Assembly (NCBI GenBank): GCA_049423145.1
Contig: JBMSQF010000021.1
Span: 1 to 35,825, forward strand
DNA length: 35,825 bases
Direction: 5' to 3'
From: RFTU01 sp049423145
GTDB lineage: Bacteria > Pseudomonadota > Gammaproteobacteria > Burkholderiales > Burkholderiaceae_C
Shown: piece after piece, positions 16,027 through 24,008 of the stretch
Position numbering within the stretch: the stretch's first letter is position 1
Layout of the letters: each line of letters begins with the position of its first letter
Made by a program: the position numbers and the translations under genes
Notes under the pieces: model-generated
Seen by the model: only the letters and a program-made list of their open reading frames with translations
What the model was told of the DNA's origin: nothing
Databases searched by the model: none

Positions 16027-17367
16027 ATGAAGGACAATAGCGCCACGATGAAGCTGCGTCTTTCCTTCCTGGCCGCGATGGCCGCGGTCTTGTTCTGCGC
16101 CACCGCCACGCTCTGCCGCGCACAGGCCCCCGCGAAGCCACGGATGGCCGATTACATCGTGGCTGTGGTCAACCAGGAATCCGTGACCGCCTTTGAGGTG
16201 CGCCAGCGGGTGCAACGCATTCGGGCCGATGCGCAGCGAACCGGATCTTCGCTGCCCGCGGCCGATCAACTCGAGCGCGATGTGCTGGATTCACTCATCG
16301 ACGAGCGCGCCATCCTCAGTCAGGCGCGTGAAGCGGGCATGCGGGTGGACGACAACGATGTGGACCGGGCCTTGGCCAATATCGCCGCCCAGAACCAGAT
16401 CTCCGTGGTGATCCTGCGCGACCGCATGGTCGCTGAAGGCATGGATTTCAGCCGCTTCCGGGCCAATGTGCGCGAGCAGATCATCGTGGAGCGCATGCGC
16501 GAACGGGAGGTCTCGCAGCGTGTGCGCATCACCGACACTGAGGTGGAGGACTACATCGAGAAGCAGCGCGGCGAACGCGCGGGTGAGGTGGAGTACAACA
16601 TCGCACAGATCTTGATCACCGTACCCGAAGGGGCCTCCGCCGCGGTGGTGTCCGAGCGGCGGGCGCAGGCCGAGGCTGCGCTTGCACGGGTACGTGGGGG
16701 CGAGGATTTCGCTGCCCTGGCCAAGGCCATTTCTCAGGACGGTAACCGCGAGCGCGGGGGCGAGATCGGACTGCGGCCAGCCGACCGTCTGCCCGACCTG
16801 TTTCTGGAGGCGGTGCGCCCGCTGAGTTCGGGCAGCCTCGCACCGGGGGTTCTGCGCAGCGGGGCCGGCTTCCATGTGCTCAAGCTCATCGAGCGCCGCG
16901 ACGGGTCGGCTTTCCGGGTCACCCAGACCCGCGCCCGGCACATCCTGTTGCGCGTCAACGATGCCAGCAACCGCGATGCAGCGGTTCGGCAGATGCGTGA
17001 TTGGCGGGCACAGATCGACCGGGGTGCGCGACGATTCGAAGACTTGGCCCGCGAGCGCTCCGAGGACGGCAGTGCGCCGTCCGGTGGCGATCTGGGTTGG
17101 GCCTCGCCGGGGCAGTTTGTGCCCGAATTCGAACAGGCCATGAACCGCTTGGCGCTCGGTGGCGTCTCCGAGCCCGTGGTCTCGCGCTTCGGCGTGCACC
17201 TCATCCAGGTGATGGAGCGCCGCGAAGTCGCGCTGGACAACAAGCAGCTGCGCGACCAGGCGCGCGCAGCGCTGCGTGAGCAGAAGTTCGAGGAAGCCTA
17301 CGGCGAGTGGCTCAAGGAGATGCGCTCGCGCGCCTATGTGGAGCGCCGCGAAGCGCCTCAGCTCTGA
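16027..17367 (+). CDS. surA: periplasmic chaperone and peptidyl-prolyl isomerase SurA
   Basis: Periplasmic chaperone (446 aa) for outer-membrane proteins, including LptD. In order: signal peptide (about 1-33, ending CRAQA), SurA N-terminal chaperone domain (VVNQESVTAFEVRQR to about 175), and two parvulin domains (about 190-290 with AQILITVPE and HVLKLIERR; about 300-405 with ARHILLRV, GGDLGWASPGQFVPEFEQAM and FGVHLIQVMERR). A C-terminal helix completes the chaperone core. The ATG 16027 has GAGGTG just upstream. ATG 16048 is an alternative, with a -10-like GACAAT 9 bases before it. It follows lptD by 27 bases, a conserved and functionally coherent pairing. Confidence 0.95.
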   Translation: MKDNSATMKLRLSFLAAMAAVLFCATATLCRAQAPAKPRMADYIVAVVNQESVTAFEVRQRVQRIRADAQRTGSSLPAADQLERDVLDSLIDERAILSQAREAGMRVDDNDVDRALANIAAQNQISVVILRDRMVAEGMDFSRFRANVREQIIVERMREREVSQRVRITDTEVEDYIEKQRGERAGEVEYNIAQILITVPEGASAAVVSERRAQAEAALARVRGGEDFAALAKAISQDGNRERGGEIGLRPADRLPDLFLEAVRPLSSGSLAPGVLRSGAGFHVLKLIERRDGSAFRVTQTRARHILLRVNDASNRDAAVRQMRDWRAQIDRGARRFEDLARERSEDGSAPSGGDLGWASPGQFVPEFEQAMNRLALGGVSEPVVSRFGVHLIQVMERREVALDNKQLRDQARAALREQKFEEAYGEWLKEMRSRAYVERREAPQL

Positions 17368-17423
17368 CCCCCGGCCGATCGACAGCGGCCGCTTTTCAAC
17401 CCCAAGACCGGACTCCCACCACC

Positions 17424-18191
17424 ATGGGGCATGTGGCGCGCAAGCGCTTTGGGCAGCACTTCCTGACGGATCAGGGCGTCATCGGCGACATCGTCGATGC
17501 GATCGACCCGCGGCCGGGTCAAGCGCTGGTTGAAATCGGCCCTGGCTTGGGCGCCTTGACCGCCCCGGTGCTGCAGCGTTGCCCATCGATGACCGTGGTG
17601 GAACTCGACCGCGATCTGGCCGCGCGGCTGCGGCGACAGCCCGGCCTGAGTGTGGTGGAGGCCGACGTGCTGACCGTGGACTTTGGTGCGCTGGCCGATG
17701 CGGCAGGGCAGCCCCTGCGCGTGATCGGCAACTTGCCCTACAACATTTCCACGCCCATCCTCTTTGCACTGCTGCCCTGGGCGCACCGCATCGCCGACCA
17801 GCACTTCATGCTGCAAAAGGAAGTCGTGGACCGGATGGCGGCGACTCCGCAGACGGGGGACTACGGGCGCCTGTCGGTCATGCTGCAGTGGCGCTACCAG
17901 GTACAGGCCCTGCTGGACGTGCCCCCGCAGGCCTTTGACCCACCCCCGCGGGTGGATTCAACGGTGGTGCAGATGGTGCCAAGGCCGGCCCCCGCACCCG
18001 TGGACCCTGGGCTGTTCCAGGAACTGGTGCAGGTGTCGTTTTCGCAGCGGCGAAAGCTGCTGCGCCACACCCTGGGACGCTGGCTCGATCAGCAGGGCTG
18101 CACGGCATCTTTCGACCTGCAGCGCAGGGCGGAAGAAGTGCCCGTGGCGGAATATGTGAACCTGGCCCTGGCGATGAGGGCATCGGCCTGA
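17424..18191 (+). CDS. rsmA: 16S rRNA (adenine(1518)-N(6)/adenine(1519)-N(6))-dimethyltransferase
   Basis: RsmA/KsgA (255 aa) dimethylates two adjacent adenines in the 3' hairpin of 16S rRNA late in 30S assembly, using SAM. Motifs: ARKRFGQHFL at the N-terminus, SAM-binding VEIGPGLGALT (motif I), acidic VELDRDLA (motif II), catalytic NLPYNIS (motif IV), and LQKEVVDRM. The C-terminal helical domain includes SFSQRRKLLRHTLG. The ATG at 17424 fits the family start. The gap from surA is 56 bases, and pdxA, often found at this place in proteobacteria, is absent. Confidence 0.96.
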   Translation: MGHVARKRFGQHFLTDQGVIGDIVDAIDPRPGQALVEIGPGLGALTAPVLQRCPSMTVVELDRDLAARLRRQPGLSVVEADVLTVDFGALADAAGQPLRVIGNLPYNISTPILFALLPWAHRIADQHFMLQKEVVDRMAATPQTGDYGRLSVMLQWRYQVQALLDVPPQAFDPPPRVDSTVVQMVPRPAPAPVDPGLFQELVQVSFSQRRKLLRHTLGRWLDQQGCTASFDLQRRAEEVPVAEYVNLALAMRASA

Positions 18192-18203
18192 ACCTTCAGG
18201 CCG
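18184..18203. terminator. symmetric hairpin at the rsmA stop codon
   Basis: A perfect 9-base-pair inverted repeat CGGCCTGAA/TTCAGGCCG with a 2-base centre overlaps the rsmA stop and lies in the gap to the convergent barstar gene. It lacks a T-run on either side, so it may be a processing or Rho-assisted stop for either strand rather than a strong intrinsic terminator. Confidence 0.4.
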
Positions 18204-18239
18204 GTGGTTGCCAGGACTCCAGGGGGCCGATGGTCCGGC

Positions 18240-18803
18240 TCAGGCCGCGTTGAGCCACATCGCCGTGTCAAAGGCGCTGCTCATCATCGGCATGTTGGCA
18301 CTGAAGGTGGGCCCGGTGCTGGTCTTGGCGGCCGGCTTGGCCTTGGCCTCGGCCACGGGGGCGGGCGCCTCTCCGGGCTTGTCCCAGGTGGTGCTGTCCG
18401 AGTGGGACACGGCAAACGAATAGAAGCAGCGGAAGGGAATCTTGCGCTCGGCCCAGAAGTCGGCCGCATCACGGAAGACATCGAGCAGTTGCTCTCGAGC
18501 CTCGCGATCGAAACCGCGGTTGTCGGGCAGCTGTTCCAACACCACGACAAAGCCGTGCTGCGAGCCGGCCTTGTTCACCAGGTCGGTCATGCAGTCGTAA
18601 AGGGCATCCAGGTTCTTGCCGAAATGCGACGGAAAGAGGAAGGCCTGCGCAATCTGCTCAAGGACATCCTGCTTGGACTGTGCCTCGACGACATTCGCAT
18701 ACAGAAAGTGGTGCCCCGCCTCCTGCGCGGCGCGCATCAGGTCGTCCACCCGGTAGGCACGAATGGCCTGCACGATGTTGGGACGGACGGTATGCAACAG
18801 CAT
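18240..18803 (-). CDS. barstar-family ribonuclease inhibitor
   Basis: Cytoplasmic inhibitor (187 aa) expected to bind and block the ribonuclease encoded just upstream. The barstar core is residues about 31-125. The helix that plugs the RNase active site reads HFGKNLDALYDCMTD: D66 and D70 match the key Asp35 and Asp39 of Bacillus barstar, with Tyr replacing Trp38. The protein is twice the length of Bacillus barstar (89 aa) because of an N-terminal 30-residue extension and a low-complexity Ala/Pro/Lys-rich tail from about 130 (PGEAPAPVAEAKAKPAAK) ending MSSAFDTAMWLNAA. The GGAGG ribosome-binding site is 9 bases before the ATG. It follows the RNase stop by 44 bases. Confidence 0.88.
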   Translation of the reverse strand: MLLHTVRPNIVQAIRAYRVDDLMRAAQEAGHHFLYANVVEAQSKQDVLEQIAQAFLFPSHFGKNLDALYDCMTDLVNKAGSQHGFVVVLEQLPDNRGFDREAREQLLDVFRDAADFWAERKIPFRCFYSFAVSHSDSTTWDKPGEAPAPVAEAKAKPAAKTSTGPTFSANMPMMSSAFDTAMWLNAA

Positions 18804-18847
18804 GTTCTCGATCCTCCGAAATTCTCAGCCAAAGAGCGCCACGGCCT

Positions 18848-19333
18848 TCACGGGGCGATCCGCGCAAAACTGCCGTAGTGATCAGCCGTGTAGTAGCAGA
18901 CTTCGGGTTTGACCGGTGGTTCACCGCCGCACACCAGGCGCCGAGCACCCCGGTTCTTCGCGCCTGGGGTGTTGACCGTGTACTCCCGGTAAAAACCCCG
19001 CGGCTTGCCGGGCAGCAGGCGCTCTCGGTTGCCAAACACCGTGCCGTCCTTGTCATACGGGAAGGGCCCGCCCTGCAAGATCAGCCGGTGGGTGTCGCGG
19101 GCTTCCTGAGGCAAAGCCTGCAGGCTGACCGTTGGCAACTCCAACCCCGGATCCGGCCGAGCTTGCGCGATCGGAAGCACCGACAAGGCCAGCCCTGCCG
19201 CCGCCCCCAGGGCCAGGGCCCAGGAACGGAGGCGCGTGTGACGACGGGCACCCCCAGGTCCTGGCGGACCGTCAGAAGCGAGTCCCCACTGACGGGGAGA
19301 CGAGACCGACGATGATCCGACGGACAAGGACAC
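18848..19333 (-). CDS. exported guanyl-specific ribonuclease (RNase Sa/T1/barnase superfamily)
   Basis: Extracytoplasmic ribonuclease (161 aa from GTG 19333). After an Arg-rich n-region (RRHTRLRS), a hydrophobic stretch ALALGAAAGLALSVLP ends at AQA-R, a signal peptide with an unusually long leader. The mature part matches bacterial RNase Sa: LPQEARDTHRLILQGGPFPY, the general base Glu117 in YREYTV, Arg132 in GARR, and His152 in ADHYGSF. C135 and C146 could form a disulfide. Start choice: the frame extends to a TTG at 19381, but a strong promoter (19361-19389) covers that region, while GTG 19333 has AAGGG 7 bases upstream. RNase Sa-type enzymes are inhibited by barstar, and a barstar gene follows directly. 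Confidence 0.88.
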   Translation of the reverse strand: MSLSVGSSSVSSPRQWGLASDGPPGPGGARRHTRLRSWALALGAAAGLALSVLPIAQARPDPGLELPTVSLQALPQEARDTHRLILQGGPFPYDKDGTVFGNRERLLPGKPRGFYREYTVNTPGAKNRGARRLVCGGEPPVKPEVCYYTADHYGSFARIAP

Positions 19334-19335
19334 GG

Positions 19336-19426
19336 GATAACCCTTAATCTGCTGACCGAAATGATAGCGGAGCCGGGTCAAAATCTCAAGTCATGCCCCT
19401 GTGTCAATCAGCAAATCAGGGTTATC
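19336..19426. repeat. inverted repeat flanking the ribonuclease promoter
   Basis: Arm A (19336-19355) and arm B (19408-19426) are inverted copies that match at about 17 of 20 positions. The perfect cores are GATAACCCT and TGCTGA. The 52-base spacer contains both the -35 and the -10. Arm A covers the likely transcription start and the ribosome-binding site. Paired operator sites for a looping repressor, or a cruciform, would fit. The rest of 19427-19483, after maeB, shows no clear terminator. Confidence 0.7.
19361..19389 (-). promoter_or_regulatory. sigma70-type promoter of the ribonuclease/barstar operon
   Basis: On the minus strand, TTGAGA (19384-19389) and TATCAT (19361-19366) are separated by exactly 17 bases, the best promoter match by eye in the window. 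Transcription should begin near 19354, leaving a leader of about 20 bases that contains the AAGGG ribosome-binding site before GTG 19333. Confidence 0.65.
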
Positions 19427-19483
19427 AGTGGTTACTCACTTTCGCTTAAAGGGCGGCAGCGTCAATCGCGCACCAAGGCAGTG

Positions 19484-21802
19484 CTAGCGCATGGCATTCG
19501 CATCGGCCACCGTCAGTGCGGTCATGTTGACGATGCGCCGCACCGTGGCCGAGGGTGTGAGGATGTGCACAGGTTTGGCCGCCCCCAGCAGGACCGGGCC
19601 GATGGCAATGCCGCCGCCCGCGGCCGTCTTCAGCAAGTTGTAGGCGATGTTGGCGGCATCAATATTGGGCAGCACCAGCAGATTGGCCTCGCCCGTCAAG
19701 GTGCTGCGCGGCATGTTGGCGCTGCGGGCCGCAGCGTCCAGCGCGAGGTCGCCATGCATCTCGCCATCCACCTCCAGCCACGGCGCCTGCTCACGCAACA
19801 GGGCCAGGGCACGGCGCATCTTCACCGCCGAGGGGTGGTCGCTGGTGCCGAAATTCGAATGGCTCAGCAGTGCCGCCTTGGGCTGCACGCCGAAGCGCCG
19901 CATCTCCTCGGCCGCCATCACCGTGATCTCACAGAGTTCCTCGGCCGTCGGGTCCAGGTTCACATGGGTGTCCACCAGAAACACCTGTCGACCCGGCAGC
20001 ATCAGGCCATTCATGCAGGCATAGACGGGAACATCCTGCGGCGTGATGGGGCTGCCGCCATCGCGCCGCCCAATCACCTGGTCGATGTAGTGCAGATGCG
20101 CCTGGGTGGTGCCCCAGGTGCCGCAAAGCATGCCGTCCACCTGACCCTTGTGCAGCATCATGGCGCCGATCAGCGTCAGGCGGCGCCGCATCTCGATCTT
20201 GGCGATTTGCGCGGTGATGCCCTTGCGGTCCGTCATCGCGTGATAGGTCTGCCAGAAGTCGCGGTACCGCTCATCGTTCTCGACATTGACCACGTCGTAG
20301 TCACGGCCCTCCTGCAGGCGCAGCCCGAACTTCTCCACACGCTGGGCAATCACCGCCGGACGGCCGATCAGCGTGGGCCGCGCCAGACCCTCGTCCACCA
20401 CCACCTGGGCAGCACGCAAGACGCGTTCCTCTTCGCCTTCGGCATAGGCCACCCGCTTGTTCTTCGCGCGCTTGGCGAGGTTGAAGATGGGCTTCATCAT
20501 CGTGCCGGAGGCATAGACGAAGGCCTGCAGCTTCTCGCGATAGGCGTCGAGGTCCTTGATGGGGCGGCGGGCCACGCCCGAATCCGCCGCCGCCTTGGCC
20601 ACCGCCGGCGCAATCTTCATCATCAGGCGGGGGTCAAAGGGTTTGGGAATGAGGTATTCCGGCCCGAAGCTCAAGGTGGCGCCGGCATAGGCGGCGGCCA
20701 CGACCTCACTCTGCTCGGCCTGGGCGAGGTCGGCAATGGCGTGCACCGCAGCGATCTCCATGTCCACCGTGATGGTGGTGGCGCCACAGTCCAGCGCGCC
20801 CCGAAAGATGTAGGGGAAGCACAGGACGTTGTTGACCTGATTGGGGTAGTCGGTTCGGCCGGTGGCCATGACCGCATCCTGTCGCACCGCCTGAACCTCG
20901 TCGGGCATGATTTCCGGCGTGGGGTTGGCCAATGCAAAGATCAGCGGATGGGGGGCCATCTGCGCCACCATGGCCGGCTTGAGCACCCCCCCGGCGGACA
21001 ATCCCAGGAAGGCGTCGGCACCCACCATGACCTCGGACAGGGTCCGCATCGAGGTGTCCTGTGCGAACTCGGCCTTGTCCGGATCCATCAGTTCCGTACG
21101 GCCCTTGTAGACCACGCCCGCCAAGTCGGTCACCCAGATGTTTTCACGCGGCAGGCCAAGCTTGACCAACAACCCCAAACAGGCCAGCGCCGCAGCACCG
21201 GCACCCGAGACCACGAGCTTGACCTTCTTGATGTCCTTGCCCACCACCCGCAGACCATTGAGAAAGGCTGCGCCGACGACGATGGCCGTGCCGTGCTGGT
21301 CGTCATGGAAAACGGGGATCTTCATGCGCTCGCGCAGCTTGCGCTCCACGTAGAAGCAGTCCGGCGCCTTGATGTCCTCGAGGTTGACCCCACCAAAGGT
21401 GGGTTCCAGAGCGGCGATGATGTCCACCAGCTTGTCGAGGTTCTTCTCGTTGACCTCGATGTCGAAGACATCGATGCCGGCAAACTTCTTGAAGAGCACG
21501 CCCTTGCCCTCCATCACCGGCTTGGCCGCCAGGGGGCCGATGTCGCCCAGCCCCAGCACCGCCGTGCCATTGGTGATCACCGCCACCAGGTTGCCGCGCG
21601 AGGTGTAGCGAAACGCATTGTCGGGATCCGCCACGATTTCCTCGCAGGCCGCGGCCACGCCGGGCGAGTAGGCCAGGGCCAGATCGCGCTGGTTCACCAA
21701 CTGCTTGGTGGCATGGATGGCAACTTTGCCGGGTGTGGGGAATTCGTGGTACTTGAGCGCCGCGCGACGCAACTCGGCACTCTTTTCTTCTGATGTGGGC
21801 AT
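19484..21802 (-). CDS. maeB: NADP-dependent malic enzyme with phosphotransacetylase-like domain
   Basis: MaeB (772 aa) decarboxylates malate to pyruvate with reduction of NADP+, supplying NADPH and linking the TCA cycle to gluconeogenesis or acetyl-CoA. The N-terminal malic domain (about 10-160) includes LAYSPGVAAAC and IPVFHDDQHGTA. The NAD(P)-binding domain (about 165-430) has VVSGAGAAALACL and PEIMPDEV. The C-terminal third (about 440-772) is a phosphotransacetylase-like regulatory domain (ending GPVLLGAAKPVHILTPSATVR), which in enteric MaeB binds acetyl-CoA. ATG 21800-21802, with AGGA 8 bases upstream, was preferred to an upstream in-frame start. Divergent from a DctS-like sensor kinase gene. 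Confidence 0.95.
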   Translation of the reverse strand: MPTSEEKSAELRRAALKYHEFPTPGKVAIHATKQLVNQRDLALAYSPGVAAACEEIVADPDNAFRYTSRGNLVAVITNGTAVLGLGDIGPLAAKPVMEGKGVLFKKFAGIDVFDIEVNEKNLDKLVDIIAALEPTFGGVNLEDIKAPDCFYVERKLRERMKIPVFHDDQHGTAIVVGAAFLNGLRVVGKDIKKVKLVVSGAGAAALACLGLLVKLGLPRENIWVTDLAGVVYKGRTELMDPDKAEFAQDTSMRTLSEVMVGADAFLGLSAGGVLKPAMVAQMAPHPLIFALANPTPEIMPDEVQAVRQDAVMATGRTDYPNQVNNVLCFPYIFRGALDCGATTITVDMEIAAVHAIADLAQAEQSEVVAAAYAGATLSFGPEYLIPKPFDPRLMMKIAPAVAKAAADSGVARRPIKDLDAYREKLQAFVYASGTMMKPIFNLAKRAKNKRVAYAEGEEERVLRAAQVVVDEGLARPTLIGRPAVIAQRVEKFGLRLQEGRDYDVVNVENDERYRDFWQTYHAMTDRKGITAQIAKIEMRRRLTLIGAMMLHKGQVDGMLCGTWGTTQAHLHYIDQVIGRRDGGSPITPQDVPVYACMNGLMLPGRQVFLVDTHVNLDPTAEELCEITVMAAEEMRRFGVQPKAALLSHSNFGTSDHPSAVKMRRALALLREQAPWLEVDGEMHGDLALDAAARSANMPRSTLTGEANLLVLPNIDAANIAYNLLKTAAGGGIAIGPVLLGAAKPVHILTPSATVRRIVNMTALTVADANAMR

Positions 21803-21945
21803 GGCGGGTCCTGCAGATGGCGCGGGGAGCGCCGACAACGCGGGATTGTGCACCCGCCCACGCACCGGTGGGGCTGCGCACGCCGCAGGAGACGGCCTCG
21901 GTTTGTGCGGATTCCGACGCGTCCGGCCTGGTCAATACTGCGGGC
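21803..21945. promoter_or_regulatory. divergent regulatory region, maeB / sensor kinase
   Basis: 143 bases between divergent starts. On the minus strand a CACAAT -10 candidate lies about 45 bases before the maeB ATG. On the plus strand AATACT (21934-21939) ends 6 bases before the kinase GTG. No convincing -35 or long palindrome was seen. Confidence 0.3.
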
Positions 21946-23991
21946 GTGGATGCCGAATTCAAACCCCGTGGTGGCCCGCGGCGCTGGCTGCTGTGGTCTG
22001 CCCTGGTGGGCCTGCTGGTGGTGGGCCAGACCCTGCTGGTGGTGCTGACGCTGCGCTACGAGCACAGCCGCGCGGTGGACCGGGCCGAGGAAGTGGCGGC
22101 GGCGGCGGCATTGGAGATTCGCCGCATGGCCATCCAACGGCTGCAATCCCTGCAGGAGTTGCAGGCCTTCCATTCCTCGGGCACGTGGAGCGGTCAGGCT
22201 CGGCAGATGCTCACGCGCTGGCCGGAATTTGCGCGCGTCGAGCGAAGGGGGGCCGAAGGACGAATCGTCTCCGCGTTGGACAGCCCCCTGACGCCGCCCC
22301 TGTTCGCACTCAAGGCGCGCGAGTGGCTGCGCATGGACAGTGACCAGGCCTGTGCGGCCGCGCTGAACACGCTCAGCCCGCAGTTTTCACGCTCCTACTT
22401 CGTGCCCATGTCCGGTGGGGCTGGGATGGAGGTGATCGATGTCTGCCTGCCCGAGCAGGAGGCCGGTCGCACCGTCGGCTACTCGGTGGCCACCCTCGTC
22501 TTGGGTCAGCTCTTGGAGGCTGTGGCCCCCAGTAACAACCGCTACGAGCTGACCTTTGTGGAGGCCGACGGTGCTCGGCTGGCCCGGCACGGAACGGCTC
22601 GCGGTCTGGGTGTGTACGTGGCCAGGCGCTCATTGGACCTGCCCGGGGTTGTGCTCGAAATCAAGGTGGACGACACGGTGGGGCGGCCGGGACTCCTGCC
22701 CAACGTCACGACGGCGCTGGTGCTGGGCCTGTCGATTGCGCTGGCGGTGGTGGTGGGGCTGCTGCTGCGCGACATGCGCCGGCGCAGCACGGCCGAGCGC
22801 GCCCTGGCCGAATCATTGGCCTTTCGCAAGGCCATGGAGGACTCTCTGAACACCGGCTTGCGGGCCCGTGATCTCGACGGCCGCATCACCTATGTGAACC
22901 CCGCCTTCTGCACCATGGTGGGCTTTTCTGCGGCCCAACTGTTGGGCAGCGGGGGCGCGGGTGGAAGGCTCCCGCCTTATTGGCCGCCCGAGCGGGTGGA
23001 CGAATACAGCCGTCGGCAATCGGCCCGGCGACAAGGGCCCTGGCCGGATGAGCCGATCGCGCCGAGCACCGACAGCCTTCCCGCCACACTGCAGGGCTTC
23101 GAGACGGTGTTCATGCGCGCCGATGGCGAACGCTTTCCGGTGATGATCTATGAAGCGCCGCTGGTGGACGGCGCGGGCCAGCAGGCCGGCTGGATGAGCG
23201 CCGTGCTGGACTTGACCGAGCGCCAGCGCAGTGAGGAAATCGCCCGGCAACAGCAGGAGCGGCTGCAGGCCACGGCCCGCCTGGCCACGATGGGGGAGAT
23301 GGCTTCCCTGCTCAGTCACGAGCTGAACCAGCCGCTGGCGGCCATTGCCAGCTACGCCAACGGCTGCCAGAACCTGCTGCAGACACCCGATGAGCACACG
23401 GTGCCGATGTTGCGCGAGGCCGTTGGCCGGATGGCCGAGCAGGCGGAGCGGGCGGGCCGCGTGATCAAAAGCGTGCACGACTTCGTGCGGCGGCGCGAGC
23501 AGACCCGCGAAAGGATCGCCGTGGCGGCGCTGCTCGACGGTGTGTTGCCGCTGGTGCGCCTGCAGGCGCGCAAGGGCGGTACCCGCGTGGAGGTGCTGCA
23601 GGACCAGCCCGACCTCCAGGTGCAGGCGGACCGGACCATGCTGGAGCAGGTGCTGCTGAACCTGACGCGCAATGGCATGCAGGCCATGGAGCGTGACACG
23701 CAGGCCTCGGATCGGGTGCTGCAGCTCCAGGTGCGGGCACTGGCCAATGGCCGTGTTCAGTTTGAGGTGCGTGACCGCGGGCCGGGCATTCCAGCCGATG
23801 TGGCGGCCCGGCTGTTCACACCCTTCTTCACCACGCGCGAGGAGGGCATGGGCCTGGGGCTGAGCTTGTGTCGCACCGTGGTGGAGCAACACGGCGGGAC
23901 CCTGGAGCACGATGTGCCCCAGCCGGGCACCGCGCGACCGGGTTGCTGTTTCCGCTTCACCGTGCCCGGCGCGCCTGAGCCCCGGCACTGA
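21946..23991 (+). CDS. membrane sensor histidine kinase (DctS-like)
   Basis: Inner-membrane sensor kinase (681 aa from GTG 21946). In order: TM1 (about 13-35), a periplasmic sensor domain of about 220 residues, TM2 (about 255-277), a PAS domain (about 295-430, with ITYVNPAFCTMVGFS), a HisKA dimerisation helix with the phospho-acceptor His458 in SHELNQPLAAI, and a HATPase domain with QVLLNLTRNGMQA (N box), VRDRGPGIP (G1) and TREEGMGLGLSL (G2). The two-TM/PAS/FixL-type kinase layout resembles Rhodobacter DctS, which senses C4-dicarboxylates. Ligand assignment is inference, supported by the divergent malic enzyme. The frame extends upstream to 21793, but that part overlaps the maeB start. Confidence 0.85.
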   Translation: MDAEFKPRGGPRRWLLWSALVGLLVVGQTLLVVLTLRYEHSRAVDRAEEVAAAAALEIRRMAIQRLQSLQELQAFHSSGTWSGQARQMLTRWPEFARVERRGAEGRIVSALDSPLTPPLFALKAREWLRMDSDQACAAALNTLSPQFSRSYFVPMSGGAGMEVIDVCLPEQEAGRTVGYSVATLVLGQLLEAVAPSNNRYELTFVEADGARLARHGTARGLGVYVARRSLDLPGVVLEIKVDDTVGRPGLLPNVTTALVLGLSIALAVVVGLLLRDMRRRSTAERALAESLAFRKAMEDSLNTGLRARDLDGRITYVNPAFCTMVGFSAAQLLGSGGAGGRLPPYWPPERVDEYSRRQSARRQGPWPDEPIAPSTDSLPATLQGFETVFMRADGERFPVMIYEAPLVDGAGQQAGWMSAVLDLTERQRSEEIARQQQERLQATARLATMGEMASLLSHELNQPLAAIASYANGCQNLLQTPDEHTVPMLREAVGRMAEQAERAGRVIKSVHDFVRRREQTRERIAVAALLDGVLPLVRLQARKGGTRVEVLQDQPDLQVQADRTMLEQVLLNLTRNGMQAMERDTQASDRVLQLQVRALANGRVQFEVRDRGPGIPADVAARLFTPFFTTREEGMGLGLSLCRTVVEQHGGTLEHDVPQPGTARPGCCFRFTVPGAPEPRH

Positions 23992-24008
23992 CGCGCGATA
24001 CTTGAGGG

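Noticed and set aside
14452..16269. 605-codon open frame antisense to lptD and surA
   Set aside because: Composition artefact of GC-rich coding DNA; the lptD reading has clear family motifs and topology.
18184..18203. Strong bidirectional intrinsic terminator
   Set aside because: The stem is perfect but there is no T-run on either strand; kept only as a low-confidence hairpin.
19334..19381. Upstream TTG start for the ribonuclease
   Set aside because: It lies within the strong promoter, upstream of the expected transcription start; GTG 19333 has a well-spaced ribosome-binding site.
19361..21793. 810-codon open frame on the plus strand antisense to maeB
   Set aside because: It mirrors the maeB codons, is rich in His/Gln/Gly/Arg with no domain or signal, and arises because high GC removes stop codons on the opposite strand.
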